Part shown: positions 12,801 through 23,388 of the stretch, piece after piece | Layout of the letters: the number at the start of each line of letters is the position of its first letter | How positions within the stretch are numbered: position 1 is the first letter of the stretch | NCBI GenBank assembly: GCA_016801845.1 | Contig: CM028931.1 | Coordinates: 5,911,563-5,975,562, forward strand | Source: Polydactylus sextarius | Lineage: Eukaryota > Chordata > Actinopteri > Polynemidae | Length of the DNA stretch: 64,000 bases | Reading direction: 5' to 3' | Program-made: the position numbers and the translations under genes | The notes under the pieces: generated by a model | Told to the model about the DNA's origin: nothing | Seen by the model: only the letters and a program-made list of their open reading frames with translations | The model's database searches: none

Positions 12801-15800
12801 GAATGTGATGCAGCGCGGCGCTACGGCTTACAGCAGGAGTGGCCATTATCTAGGTCAGAGCATTTCCATAACCTCAAAATTTGATTCCTCCTCGGCGCGC
12901 CTTCTTCCACGTACTGCGCTTCAGCACCAGATCCCAAATGTTGTGTTGAAAACATCCTGGTCGCTTATTGGAAATGTTACAGACAGATCTCACGCTGTTA
13001 GAACACTGTTATTTTTATCGTTTTTGTCGAAAAAAAAAAAGACTCACCATGCAAGTGAATGGGGCATCAAGGCAGCTTGAAGACGTCGCTATTTTAAACC
13101 GTTAAAAAAAGCTCAAAGTAGCTCCACACTTGTTTGCTATTATAGCAAGGGTCCTGACATTTAAAACAAGGTGTTGACAACTTTGTAAGTGAACACATCG
13201 TTTATTAAAAAGACTTTTTTTTTTTACAGGAAGGACCTAGCGGTAGTTTCCGGTCACCGACAAGTCGATTGAAGAACACGAACCAATGGGCAGAATAGGA
13301 GGAGAGATGGTAACAAACTAAACCATCTAAGCCCATCTACTATGTTTTCTAGTTATGTAAAAAAAAAGGTGATTGCAGAAATGTCTAGGTCATTTATATA
13401 AATGACAAATGACAAAGGTCCAGACACTCAATGACAGCAGTCTCACAACAGCCGTGTTTCCACCGAGTAAGTTTAAGGTAACGTTTAGGGGCCGGGAACT
13501 TTTCAGGAACGTCCTCTCCCTCTGTTACTCGTTTCTCGACCGTCACGTGACGGGGAGGTAGAACACCCCCGTTTCTTTTTTTCGTTCCTGAAAAGGTTCC
13601 TGAGTTTTGCCCCTCGGGGACTATTCCTCTGGTAGAGACGCGCGCCTATAGCCAAGTTCCTGTAATATTACCCGGAGGTTCCTGCACTGGAAATGCGGCT
13701 AAAGTGTCTGAAGTAACTGTATGAAGATGATCATAACCTGGCTTGCCCGACGAACATGAACCAATGGGCGATGAAATACCGTTCATTATTATTATTTTCT
13801 AATTTTATTATGGTGGAAAAAAAGTCTTTTTAATAAACGACGTGTTCACTTACAAAGTTCTCAACTCCTCGTTTTAAATGTCAGGACCCTTGTTATACCA
13901 GCAAGGAAGTGTGGAGCTACTTTAAGCTGTTTTTAATGGTTTAAAATAGCGACGTCTTCAAGCTGCCTTGCTGCCCCATTCACTTGCATGGTGAGCCTTT
14001 TGGACAAAAACACTAAAAATAACAATGTTCGTGACACAATGTGCTAGCGTAGTTTTGCTCCTCAGCAAACATAACAACTCCTTCTCGTGTTTTACATATC
14101 AAAAAATCATTTTACACCAAAGTTCCCCTTTAACACACATTGTCGCACCAATGGAGCGGACAAACAGCTTAAATAAAAAAACGAAGATGTCGACGGCCCG
14201 AGCGCAAGTCTTGATGTTTGAGGAGTTTGCTTGATGAGCAACATTAAAACCATATGAGCCGTGGCCAAAACTATGACGTTCATCATTTTATCTCGACACA
14301 CATTATGTTCTAAATCTATTAAACTCTATTCGACAAAAGACATATTGTTTAGAACTGGTTCAGGAGACTGATGTTTGTAGACTCAAGGCTGCGGTGCTCT
14401 AACCTCCCAGGATTTATAGATGCTCCTCTCTTCTCTTCACTGAACCAGCTGCTAGTACATTAGACAGTACAGAAAGCATATATATATTCATTTAGCTGAC
14501 AGTTAACTTTCTGATATGGGTTCGCACCCATTTGCCTCATCAGTCAGCAACCCTATCCTTCATCCTCTCGGTGTCTAAAAGCTTGCTCTGTTTCCTTCTC
14601 TCTTTCTTCTCTTCGCTTCACGGTTTGTTGCCTTCCTCGTTGGGGTTCCTTCATTTATTTTTCTTTCCTTACGTCTTCGTTTGAAATTCCCGTCTCTCTC
14701 TCTCTCTCTCTCTGCCACAGCTTCCTGCAGCTTTCACATACACTCAGCCCACTGTAAAAGACAGACTAGATCTGGGTCAGACACACTGATTGCCGCTCCT
14801 GGAGACTAACTGTTCAGTACAGCTGAGTGTCTCGAGGCCCACGTCATTTCCCTTATTTTGCATTTTCTAGAGCAGAGGTGTGTTTTAACCTGACCGACTC
14901 GGGACCAGCACAATACATTTCCCAGCATGCACCATGACGAGGACGCAGTTGTCAAAAAAAAAGTTAGTGATTTAATCAATAAACTCATCGATACATGTAA
15001 CTTATTAAGCTACCTCATTACGCTAACCACTAATCGGTAACGTTTGGTAAAGTTAGCGTTAGCGTTAGCGCTAGCTAGCGATTGCTAGTCGTCACTAGTA
15101 ACGCTAATGTTTCCGCATTAATGCAAACGGACGTCTCGTCGGTTTTTAATCGATCGAGTCCGCAGGCACCATCTTTGTTTGTTTGTCGTTGTCCGGTCGT
15201 CGCGGAGACTTGTCGCGTCGTTAAAAAAACAGAAAAGAAAGTATTTCTGCACGCTACTTTAGCAGAGACGCTAGCGTATAGCCTAACGTGACGCTATCAG
15301 ATAAGATGCTGGAAATACAGGAAGTAAACTACCTCAGATGATCTAGTGCTATGGTCGCCAACCCTTCCACAAAATACGGATTTGTCCCGTATTCGATAGA
15401 TAAAAGATGTGTTCTCTCTTAAACAGATACGTTGTGTTTTTGGTAATCAAGTCAAAGCCGAACCACGACAAAAAAAAAAAGACAGATTAATCCATTAATG
15501 ACGATTGAAAATCAAACCGTCCTCCTGCTGCCAGGCCTTTTCCATCCGGCTGACATTACCATCAACACAGAACACACACTCTTACTCACTTAGACCAACG
15601 TCCTCACTGAGATTTTTCCAGCCAGTACATTTGTGAATGTACTGATACCGTCTACGGCCTCATACTTTGACCGTGGCATCAATCATGTCGATCGGTTTTT
15701 CATTAAAGGTGAACTCTGTCACTTGTCAATCCGGCCAGGCAGCTAATAAGCTAAGTGAAAGGGGCAGATTTCTAACGTCAAAATAAGCGATGTTTTTGTG

Positions 15801-16993
15801 TCGCTAAAGAAGCTGATCATCTCTTTCTAAGCCGCGTTCAACACAGACAGGAGCCTTACCAGCATAACGCTATGTCTGTTTAACTCAGTAGTGGTAAAGA
15901 AACGCTAGAAAACAAGTGTTTAATCAGGTCACTGTTGCTTCATCAGTCATCAGAAGTCGTCGCTAGTTGCTACGTACGCAAGACGATGCAAGACAAGTCT
16001 CCATGACGACCGAATGGCAGCAAACAAAGATGGCGTCCGCGGACTCGATTGATTAAAAAGTGACAAGATGTTCGTTTACATTAATGTGACATTTCATCAG
16101 AAAAGAGTCCTGCTATCAGATGAATGGAAAACGTTAGCAAAGCGACGCTAACGCTAACGTTAGCGAACATTACTGCTTAGCACTCAGCGATAAGTTAGCT
16201 TAATAAGTGAAATGCATTAGTTTATTAATTAAATCGCTAATTAATTTTTTTAACAACTGCATCCTCGTCCTGGTGCATGCTGGGAAATTTGTCACACCTT
16301 CATTTCAAGCGCCTGGTCTTAGGATAAGCTTCGTCTGGAGGGTTGCGTGACCACACCCACTCAGCCTTTAGCAAAGTGACGACTAGCAATAGCTAGCTAA
16401 CGTTAACCAACGTTACTCGTTAGCAGTTAGCAACAGGTTAGCTTATGAAAGAGATGCTCAGCCTCTTTAGCGACACAAAAAAAAAAACAACGTTCACGTT
16501 GACGTTAGAAATCTGGCCCATTCGCTTAGCTTATTAGCCGCCTGGCCGGGCTCACCGCTAGCACCACATCTCCACTAACGTAGCAACCGTTTGTGTCATT
16601 TTTGGCAACAGAAATCAACTCAAAGACTCTAACAGCAGGATATAGGTTCAAATGTGACACAGTTCATCTTTAATGCGTGAACTGACTGCACCACACTTAT
16701 AATTCATTACAGACTCTTCACCACCGGATGCGAGAAACTTCCAGTTTGGTGTTTGTGCTCTTTACGTCACCGTCTCCGGCAGGTCTGCACCAGAGCACTA
16801 AAGCAGGATGAAGACATCCCTCGTGATGATAATGATGTGGTGTTGTTAGCAAACCATCATTATCGTAGTAATGCCTTATAGTTTACTGTCTTTTTTTTTG
16901 TTTGTTTGTTTGTTTGTTTGTTTTTAAAGCTACGGTTCAGACTGTCCTTTGACTGCCTTGTGCTTTTACTGGTGTCCTGATAGAAGGTTGGTT

Positions 16994-17036
<43 letters not shown>

Positions 17037-18918
17037 AGGGGAGTAGAGCTATTTTTAGCCTATCTAACTTTAGACATCCAACTCAGAGGAGGCACACAAG
17101 ATTCACAGAAGAAGCCGTGTTATATTAATAGCAACAGCTACATCATTCCAGCCTATAGATTTATAGCGACGCCGGCACAGTTTACCCTCAGCAAATCTGT
17201 CTATACAGCTGACGTGCAGAGCAGAACGACGCAGTCAGCACTTACCTGAGATGACAGCAATGTCATATATTGCTTCCTCTGACAGAGACGAGCTAATACA
17301 CAGAGGAACGCCATGACCCAGTTGCATAAAGAATTAAAAAAACTACCGGGTAGGATTAGGATTTATGTCCTTTAACTACACTGTTTATCACATCTTTGAA
17401 AAATGTAGTTCATGCAGAGCTAGATATATTTGTTATAGTTAAGTGGACCAGTATCACCAGTACACCAGATCACATCCCAGTGTGTCCAGTCTGTCTAGTG
17501 TTGCCGACAGTGACACGTGGTTATACATGTTTCATGTTTCCGATATGAATCAAATCAATGACATCACAGTCACTGCAACCTGTGGATTCAACACAACACA
17601 GCTATAGAACCTGTTTGACAGTCAGCACACACACACATTCTCACACACACTCACACACACACACACACACACACTGTCATCATCATCACAATAATGATGA
17701 TGATGACGATGATCACCATCATCAATACCATTAACACCATCATCATCATCAGTATGATCACCATCAAAACAATGGTGGTGATGATGATGATCAATATCAT
17801 CATCATCACCATTAACACCATCTTCATCATCACTATCATCATCAGTATGATCACCATCAAAACAATGGTGATGATGATGATGATCACCATCATCATCATC
17901 ATCACCACCATTAACACCATCATCATCATCATCAGTATGATCACCATCAAAACAATGGTGATGATGACGATGATCAATATCATCATCATCATCATCACCA
18001 TTAACCCCATCTTCATCGTCACTATCATCATCAGTATGATCACCATCAAAACAATGATGTTGATGATGACGATGATCACCATCATCATCATCATCATCAT
18101 CACCATTAACACCATCATCATCATCACTATCACCATCAGTATGGTCAACATCACAACAATGATGATGACGATGATCACCATCATCATCAACACCATCATC
18201 ATCACCACCATTATCACCATCATCATCACCACTACCATTATCACCATCATCAGTATGATCACCATCACAACAATGATGATGATGACGATGATGATGGTGT
18301 TAATGGTGGTGATGATGATGATGATGATGATGACGATGATCACCATCATCATTACCATCATTAACACCAACATCATCATTATCACTATCATCATCAGTAT
18401 GATCACCATCACAACAATGGTGATGATGACGATGATCACCATCAGTATGATCAACATCACAACAATGATGATGACGATGATCACTATCATCATCATCACC
18501 ACCATTAACACCACCATCATCATCAACACCATCATCATCACCACCATTATCACCATCATCATCACCACTACCATTAACACCATCATCATCATCATCATCA
18601 CAACAATGATGATGATGATCACCATCATAATAACCACCATCACCATCATCACCCTCCTCCTCCTCCCGCTCACTGCGGTGTTACAGTCATGTGTCGGTAC
18701 CGGCAGCAGACGCAGACAGGTGCTGTGGCCGCTGCCGCTGCAGCAGCAGCAGCAGCAGCTCAACCGCCGCCCGTCTGCTCTCCGACCCGAGCTGACTGCT
18801 CCCTCTGTGTCTCTCTGTCTCATGTGAACCTGCAGCTGTCATCGTGTCTTACCGGTCCCCTCCTCTTCAGAGAGATGTTCTTCCACAGCAGCAGGTGCAG
18901 CTGGTGCAGGAATCCCAT
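1548..18918 (-). CDS. abca2: ATP-binding cassette transporter A2, 5' part (coding exons 1-2)
   Basis: ABCA2 is a full-size ABC-A transporter of late endosomes and lysosomes that moves sphingolipid and cholesterol-type lipids, mainly in nervous tissue. Only the first 53 codons are in the window: exon 1 (18853-18918, 22 codons, phase 0) and exon 2 (1548-1641, 94 nt). Joined, they begin MGFLHQLHLLLWKN and run into a hydrophobic segment followed by GLRQKKP, which is the ABCA2 N-terminus nearly residue for residue (family knowledge). Splice sites are canonical: donor GTAAG after exon 1, acceptor CCATCCAG before exon 2 and donor GTAAG after it. Intron 1 is about 17.2 kb. The remaining exons lie left of position 1. 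The gene is divergent from fut7. Confidence 0.93.
2040..3445. mobile_element. Two adjacent family A MITE copies in abca2 intron 1
   Basis: The first copy runs to about 2838, where its right end CCATCACT is followed by TTAA. The second, more degraded copy runs from about 2900 to 3445. Both contain GGCTGGCTGCCCCATTTACT, TAGTGGTTAAAA and the GAGGGGGTGTTTGACTC arm. The module GATCAGCAGATTCATCATTT recurs at 2240, 2540 and 2630. Confidence 0.65.
3446..4109 (+). other. Intronic stretch with an unassigned ~100-codon open frame
   Basis: Part of abca2 intron 1, with a run of ten C at 3630. An open frame at 3761-4069 contains segments such as LQLIALVSFGLP and EDEDLWVFFIAAAVFLP, and has mixed rather than repeat-like composition. 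I do not recognise it. It could be a remnant of a transposase exon or chance. No flanking splice sites in phase were obvious. Confidence 0.25.
4110..5458. mobile_element. Family B foldback MITE, composite copy
   Basis: The ends are inverted copies of each other: GAGATGTGGTGGTAGCGGTG near 4125 and its complement CACCGCTACCACCACATCTC near 5360. Internally there are AAGCGAATGGGGCAG and a GCTAACG/CGTTAGC-rich centre, with a poly-T tract at 4988-5014. Sequence past 5458 decays into unique DNA. No ORF of significance. Confidence 0.65.
5459..6120. other. abca2 intron 1, no recognisable feature
   Basis: Unique-looking, AT-rich intronic sequence between a family B MITE and the minisatellite. Open frames here are short and have no family signature. 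Confidence 0.5.
6121..7564. repeat. 1.4 kb degenerate minisatellite, ~23 bp unit
   Basis: About 60 imperfect head-to-tail copies of a 21-25 bp unit close to TTCTCGTAAAACTACGACTT. Units alternate between AAAACTACGACTT, AAATTTACGACTT and AAATGAACAACTT variants. Some variants (TCGTAAATTTACGA) are self-complementary. A short block of related units in the opposite orientation lies at 47966-48110 in another intergenic region. Confidence 0.9.
7565..8220. other. abca2 intron 1, unique sequence with a short TG repeat
   Basis: Nothing recognisable except (TG)n at about 8011-8031. Confidence 0.5.
8221..8620 (+). mobile_element. Family C MITE, one arm
   Basis: Single arm of a foldback element: GTAAAAT, then GTTATGTTTGC, CATGCAAGTGAATGGGGCA, GGCAGCTTGAAGACGTCGC, and CAAGGGTCCTGACATTTAAA, ending near GTCGATTGAAGAACACGAACC. 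Compare the full two-armed copy at 33570-34252. Confidence 0.65.
8621..9943. repeat. Intronic stretch with several microsatellites
   Basis: Contains (ATT)n near 9066-9090, (AC)n near 9206-9221, (TG)n near 9288-9303, a poly-T at 9519-9537, a GCAC/GCGC-rich patch near 9640-9670, and a long (CA)n at 9799-9842. No exon found. Confidence 0.75.
9944..10841. mobile_element. Family A MITE with both TTAA-flanked ends
   Basis: Left end TTAA then AGTGACAGTCCGGTGTCAG (9940-9962). Right end ...GCTATCACT then TTAA (10842-10845). The interior has ATAGGGGCAGCCGGCC, TAGCATGAACAGGGTCCC, an inverted second half, and the GATCAGCAGATTCATCATTT hairpin module around 10510-10645. It is about 900 bp and non-coding. 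Confidence 0.7.
10842..11589. other. abca2 intron 1, pyrimidine-rich unique sequence
   Basis: Long CT-rich runs, for example 11030-11060 and 11250-11300. Open frames are short and low-complexity. No feature recognised. Confidence 0.45.
11590..12316. mobile_element. Family D foldback element, two ~300 bp arms
   Basis: The left arm (11590-11911) and right arm (12050-12316) are inverted copies. For example, GGTCTATTTCCAGATGATAA matches TTATCTGGAAATAGACC, and CTATGGGGCATAGAGCC matches GGCTCCATGCCCCATAG. TTCTATAGAAGATTG matches GATCTTCTATAGAA. The loop between the arms is about 140 bp. Non-coding. Partial copies occur at 38105, 43835 and 54540. Confidence 0.75.
12317..13009. other. abca2 intron 1, no recognisable feature
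   Basis: Unique-looking sequence between two foldback elements. No exon, RNA gene or clear repeat seen. Confidence 0.45.
13010..13320 (+). mobile_element. Family C MITE arm (plus orientation)
   Basis: CATGCAAGTGAATGGGGCAT, GGCAGCTTGAAGACGTCGC, GCTCAAAGTAGCTCCACACT and GGTCCTGACATTTAAAAC, as in the other family C copies. It ends at GAACACGAACCAATGGGC. Confidence 0.65.
13447..13702. mobile_element. Short MITE with GTTTCCACC / GGAAA termini
   Basis: Left end AGCCGTGTTTCCACCGAGT, right end GCACTGGAAATGCGGCTAAA, forming imperfect inverted termini about 255 bp apart. The centre holds the palindrome CCGTCACGTGACGG (13538-13552). Resembles common fish hAT-type MITEs (family knowledge), but I cannot confirm the superfamily. 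Confidence 0.5.
13725..14140 (-). mobile_element. Family C MITE arm (minus orientation)
   Basis: Reverse-oriented arm: GAACATGAACCAATGGGC, GTTTTAAATGTCAGGACCC, AGCGACGTCTTCAAGCTGCC, then CCCCATTCACTTGCATGG, ending at ATCATTTTACACCAAAG. Together with the plus arm at 13010-13320 it may be one element split by the MITE at 13447. Confidence 0.6.
14141..15706. repeat. abca2 intron 1 with a fragment of family B interior
   Basis: 14885-15290 matches the interior of family B elements (CCCAGCATGCACCA, GATTTAATCAATAA, GCGTTAGCGCTAGCTAGCG, CACCATCTTTGTTTGTTTG). A (CT)n run lies at 14696-14713. The rest is featureless. Confidence 0.55.
15707..16669. mobile_element. Family B MITE with TTAA-flanked ends
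   Basis: Begins TTAA|AGGTGAACTCTGTCA (15703-15721) and ends with the inverted TGTGACACAGTTCATCT|TTAA (to 16673). The interior has GCTAAGTGAAAGGGGCAG, GACAGGAGCCTTACCAGC and the paired CAGCCTCTTTAGCGACAC. About 963 bp, non-coding. Confidence 0.7.
16670..17623. repeat. abca2 intron 1 with (TTTG)n and (GT)n
   Basis: (TTTG)n lies at about 16893-16924 and (GT)n at 16998-17034. No exon or recognisable transposon otherwise. Confidence 0.65.
17624..17673. repeat. (CA)n microsatellite
   Basis: Near-continuous CA dinucleotides interrupted by two CTCA steps, directly abutting the ATC tract. Confidence 0.9.
17676..18651. repeat. ~1 kb ATC/ATG trinucleotide tract with higher-order repeat
   Basis: Almost only ATC, ACC, ATG and ATT triplets. 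A phrase CAGTATGATCACCATCA recurs about every 100 bp (near 17749, 17848, 17932, 18030, 18250, 18391), giving a higher-order unit. Long open frames exist on both strands (377 and 390 codons) only because ATC/GAT triplets rarely make stops. Their products are just Met/Ile/Thr/Val. It lies in abca2 intron 1, starting 200 bp past the exon 1 donor. Confidence 0.9.
18853..18918 (-). CDS. abca2: abca2 coding exon 1
   Basis: ATG at 18918-18916 opens 22 codons ending in KRRGP, followed by GTAAGA at 18852-18847. This cytosolic N-terminal stub (LLLWKN motif) precedes the first membrane span. The ATG lies in a GC-rich, CpG-rich stretch that looks like the promoter and 5' UTR. Confidence 0.93.
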
Positions 18919-19330
18919 TTTGCCTCGTTGCCCACTTGTGTCTGAAACAAGTTACGACGTTAGCATCCCGGCAGTGGCCTGTTGGTATCGGCTGGGCTTA
19001 GATAACCGCGGAGTGTCCGTCCCGTTCCCCGGCGTCCGTGAGCATACTGACGCCGCTGAGACGCGTCGGCCTCCGTTGATGATAAATAACGTAAAGCTGT
19101 GTTAAAAAGGAGGATGCTCGTTTCTACCGGGAGCGACGGCGCGACGCTGTCACGACGCTGTTTGTCTTCCGCCGCTGTCCTCCGTGTGTCGGAGCACCGG
19201 CTAGCTCCGCTCGGTGCGTCCGTTGTTGCTCCGTAGTTGAATGTTGTGAGTTGTGGAGCAGGAGAGCAGCGGGAGCAGCGTCACGTTTACCGGAGTAATG
19301 GAAAGGAACACTTCCGGCGTGGCCTTTCAA
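18919..19330 (-). promoter_or_regulatory. Probable abca2 promoter and 5' UTR, CpG-rich
   Basis: The 400 bases upstream of the abca2 ATG are much richer in CG dinucleotides than the AT-rich surroundings, for example around 19120-19230. They stop abruptly at an A/T-rich block from 19340. This fits a CpG-island promoter of a broadly expressed gene. No TATA box or exact start site can be fixed by eye. Confidence 0.5.
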
Positions 19331-19339
19331 AGGAAAAGC

Positions 19340-19500
19340 ACTTATCATTTTTTATTTTTTTATTTTATTAATTTTTTTATTTAAAAAAAAAAAATGCGTT
19401 TCTAAAAAAAAAAAAAAAAAAAAACATTTTAATACCAGTAAAAAAAAATTATAATTAAAATTGATGGTAAAAAAAAAAAAAAAAGATTTAAAGTAACACA
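19340..19500. repeat. A/T homopolymer-rich block
   Basis: Runs of 12-20 A and T separated by short spacers. It marks the edge of the abca2 CpG-rich region. No gene. Confidence 0.7.
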
Positions 19501-19599
19501 CCAAAGTAACAATGACAATAAATAAATTGGACATTAATAATCATTATCATCATCATACAAAAGCTATTAGATAAAATTTTATTACTCCTGTGGATATTT

Positions 19600-20075
19600 C
19601 ATATTAATAAAGCTCAAAATATTGCTTCACTTCAGCAGTAGCATGGATAGAGCTACATTAGTGAGCTAGTCAAAGTAATATTGAGTTTGGCCATCTTTTG
19701 TTTTCATGGTTAACTATAAATGTGATAGGGGCAGCCAGCCAAATGTGTCTAAATCACAATTTTTTAACCACTAATAAAGCTCAAAATATCACTTCACTTC
19801 AGCAGTAGCATGAATAGGGTCCCTACACATAAAGTGAAACACTGATAACTTAGTAAGTGTACTGACTTACTCAGTGTCTTGTTTTCATAACAGCTGGTGA
19901 AGTGAAGTGCTATTTTGAGCTTTAAAAGCGGTTAAAAATGGCGATTTAGACACGTTTGGCCGGCTGCCCCATTTATTTTCATTGTTAACTATTTGGTTGT
20001 GAAAACAAAAGACGGTCAAACTCGATATTAGTTCGACCAACGTAAAAGTTTCTCTTCAGGGGGTGTTTGACTTAA
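19600..20075. mobile_element. Family A MITE copy upstream of abca2
   Basis: Contains ATAGGGGCAGCCAGCCAAA, TAGCATGAATAGGGTCCC and the inverted GGCCGGCTGCCCCATTTA, ending at GGGGGTGTTTGACTT. The terminal TTAA is not preserved clearly. Confidence 0.6.
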
Positions 20076-20721
20076 GTTATTACAGTATAAATGGTTGAAA
20101 TAAACATTCTTCTTTTTTTTGTGTGTGTGTACATATGTATTTAATTGACTCATTTATTAATTTGATTTGTTGCAATGTCAATGTCTGGAGTCAATATGAA
20201 ATTTTTAATACAAATATATAGTTGTTTAATGATTCACACTACACACTACAACTCTGGATAAAACAGAAAATATATGCAGAATAAACATGTTTAACCACTT
20301 TTAAATGTCCATCATCCCATTCCCAAAACTGTACTTAATGCTCTTGCTTATAGTCTGAGTGCATAAGGTGAGTCAGGAATGCCGCTTGTTTTGCAGCCGT
20401 TCTCATCATGTGTGGGAGGAGGATCAGAATGAGTACATTCCACTGAATGGGCATGACGCAACAAAAACAATAGCAATGATATGACTAAGATCACCACTAC
20501 AGCTATTATTAAATTAGTCAAATTAGCTCTCCGAGGTTCCAGTCTACTAAATCAAGTTTAGTCTACATTCAAGTTTAGCCATTGAACTTGTAAACGCTCC
20601 ATCAGGGGCAGTGGGTGTTTACACACTAGGTCCCGTTCAGCCTTTAAAGTGAAGTCCGATCAATAACTGAGCTTTTTTGGACCATGTGTGAACACTCTAT
20701 GTGCACTCAGATGCATTTAAA

Positions 20722-20758
20722 GCAAACCGTCCCCGTAAGCGGTACGGGTACGGTTTGC
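20722..20758. other. Hairpin, 16 bp stem with one mismatch
   Basis: GCAAACCGTCCCCGTA and its near-complement TACGGGTACGGTTTGC are separated by five bases (AGCGG). It lies in the abca2-fut7 intergenic space, where the 20080-21483 stretch otherwise shows nothing recognisable. Confidence 0.5.
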
Positions 20759-21483
20759 TGCACACAAAGTGCTCCGGGTGGAGATACGAGCACAACACAG
20801 TTCTTTAAAAGCAAGACTCCTCCTGATGCTGTGAAACGCACAGCTGAGGCGAAGTGAAACCTCTGTTGTTGTTTTTTTATAGCATCATTTCTGCAAAACT
20901 GTCAGAGGTTAAGATAAAATTTTATCAGTCCCGTACCAGAAGAAAAATATTGTTTCGGTTTAGTATTTGTAGCTCCACGTACAGTGTAGCCGATCCATGA
21001 TTAACCGATACTGATAAAGAACGATGTAATAAACAGGAAGCTGTTCGTTTGCTTGCTCGCACAAAGCCTCTTGTATGTTTTGTTTGTAATGCTGGAGGTT
21101 TTTCTGACACGTACCCCTCAACATCAAACGTGAAGAAAAACGAAACTCCTCCGACAGTTCTCCATCTCCGACAGGATCCTCTTAAAAACGGCGGGAGAAG
21201 TTCTGAATATCAATGAATATCTCGTGTATTATTCGGTTTATCATTGTCATCTGATGTTGCCAAAGGAACTGAAACAAAGCAGAAGACGGCGTGCAGATAA
21301 AAAGACAAGGACACCTTTGATAAAACTATATTTCAGAAGAAAGAAGTGCTAGTGGTGGAAGTTTGTGGTTATCTCAAAAGTGATGCAACAAGACTGATCA
21401 TTAAGTCGTAACTACATGACACACAGCCAAAGATACACCACAGAACTGGAGGTAAATGGGTAAATTGGCATCTAAAATATTCG

Positions 21484-22120
21484 AGTCAAGCCCCTTATGA
21501 AACAAAAGTCAAATTTTAATTCGAAATAAAATGGAGAAGTTCCTGATCTATAGGGAGCCTAAGTCACGTCCATCTACTTCCAGTCCATGTGTCCTATACT
21601 TGTAGAAATTATGAGCGAGAGTCAATGGAGAGATAAAAAAAGAAATTCTGCTCGCGTTTGAAATGTGTCATGATTTTCACATATGACGTTTGTGAATTTT
21701 AAAAACCATTTTTGACACAGAGGGACAGGCAGCAAACGCTACTTTAGGTTTTTGTGTGAGACCACGTGGCGGACGGCTAACGTTAGCTTAGCAGCTAGAT
21801 ACAGCTAACTTAGGAAAAACATCTCACACGCTAAGTTTTATCCACCTACTCCTCGTTCTGTCTTCAACCGGGAATAGAGGGGGAAAGAAATTGCGATGTG
21901 ACGTCACCTACGGGACTATTCGGTTTATAGTCGAACCAGTTATGTATTTTCAGAAGCAGATAAATCAACAATTACACCACAAACATAGTTATCATTTCAA
22001 TTAAGATACAGGATATGTGTGATTCAGGATAGAAGTCAAAGTGGATCAGAAAATAATTCTTATCTCTCCATTGACTTTTATTCCAAGGTTCAGTGGGGTC
22101 AACTGGAAAGGGGCTTGACT
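21484..22120. mobile_element. Family G MITE, AGTCAAGCCCCTT termini
   Basis: The left end AGTCAAGCCCCTT (21484-21496) and right end AAGGGGCTTGACT (22108-22120) are a perfect 13 bp inverted repeat about 640 bp apart. The sub-terminal ACTTTTATTCC / CAATGGAGAGATAA motifs are also echoed in inverted form. Non-coding. Target-site duplication not clear. Confidence 0.6.
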
Positions 22121-23290
22121 TACTGTATATTATGCCCCCTATACCGACTACCGCATGATCAGTTCAGTAGATCGAAACAGTTCGGATCATAACCATCATC
22201 CTCTATGGAGGAAAACACCTCCACCCCTTTGTGAAGGAAGGGTTTCAGAGGGTCGCGACAAGAGGCCTGTGTTCTTTATGATATAGAAGAAAATAACACG
22301 CCATTGTCCCCTGATTGTCACAAACCCACGTGTAACCTGCTACTGAAGCTGATTTCAAACCTGCTGAAGCCTTCACACACATCTCCATACTGAAACCATG
22401 TTGGTGGCAAACATGAGTCATGTAGTTTCTTTTACCAGCGTGTTTGCCAACTAGTGGCCGCTGGTAAGATTTTGCGGCCCAGGCGAGCTGGACTTGCAGT
22501 TTCCAGCAGATATAAAGCTGATGTGAGGGTGGGGTCAATCTGCTCTTTTGCTGCCTGTGCGGCGGTGGGAGTAGGTGTTAAAAGCAGTTAAAGGTGTGTT
22601 TGCGAGTGTGGGTGTGGTAGACGCGGTTCAAAAATATCTTTCAGGGTTAACACCAGCCTTCTGCTGGCACACGTACATGGCGCGCGCAAAAACAAATTAA
22701 AAACCAGCCGAGAGGAGTAAATCAAGCAGAAAAACGTAGGAGGGTAGAGAAGTTTTGCGCTAGGCGATGCATTGAGAAGTCATTGAAACACACAAGATGT
22801 GGTTGGCACCTAAAGGAGCTGTGCCCCTTTCCTCTGCAGTGCTGCAGAGAACAGGAAGAGGAAGACCAGCTTGTGGTTTTTAGAAAAAAAAAACTAAAAT
22901 CAGCACTGCTAATGTTACTCGGTGCCATTCGCTGCTAGCTGGGGTTAATTCTACGGCACACGGATGCGTTTTTTGACTTTGTGACTGTGAAACAGGGTGG
23001 CACGGAGACTCATGGGCGAGGGCTTTTTCTAACGCCCTCTTAAAAAGCCCTCACCCGTCTCACCCTGAAACTGAAGAGGAAGATATTATTCCACATTTGC
23101 AGCATTCAACATGTAGAACCAGTTCATTTCAAATTCTAGCTTTTTCTTGGTGCCATCTTTATTTTTTTTTTTTTTGCTGCTGCTGACACATGGATCTTTG
23201 GATTGTTCACCAACTGTAACACCCTGCCATTGACAAGTGGAGGGTATGAGGCAAGAGATGAGTCAAATATCTCAGAGGAAAGGGGGTGTG
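22121..23290. other. abca2-fut7 intergenic DNA, nothing recognised
   Basis: Unique-looking sequence with short chance open frames and no splice-bounded exon. Possibly holds fut7 upstream control DNA. Confidence 0.4.
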
Positions 23291-23388
23291 TGGAAAGTGG
23301 GAGCCTGCATTTCCTTTACATATTCTTGGACATACCGAGATGGACGGAGACGTTCGGGAAGCAAACACCCTGATGTCACAACGCCCAG
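23290..23388 (+). other. Candidate fut7 5' non-coding exon
   Basis: A strong donor CAG|GTAAGATA lies at 23389, and a strong acceptor with a long pyrimidine tract lies at 24402. An exon ending at 23388 joined to 24403 would give a leader whose ATG (23340) reads a short frame and stops before the fut7 ATG. The exon start is unknown. This is inference from splice signals only. Confidence 0.3.

Noticed and set aside
14515..14545. tRNA or tRNA-SINE B-box like GGTTCGCACCC
   Set aside because: No matching A box or cloverleaf could be built around it.
17651..18827. Open frames of 377 and 390 codons on both strands
   Set aside because: Products are Met/Ile/Thr/Val strings from an ATC/ATG repeat; the tract is intronic repeat, not a gene.
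18689..19105. 138-codon plus-strand frame over the abca2 start
   Set aside because: Poly-Ala from a CAG/GCA repeat and CpG-rich leader DNA antisense to abca2; no domain.
22245..22538. 97-codon minus-strand frame
   Set aside because: No recognisable motif, splice site pair or conserved feature; chance ORF.
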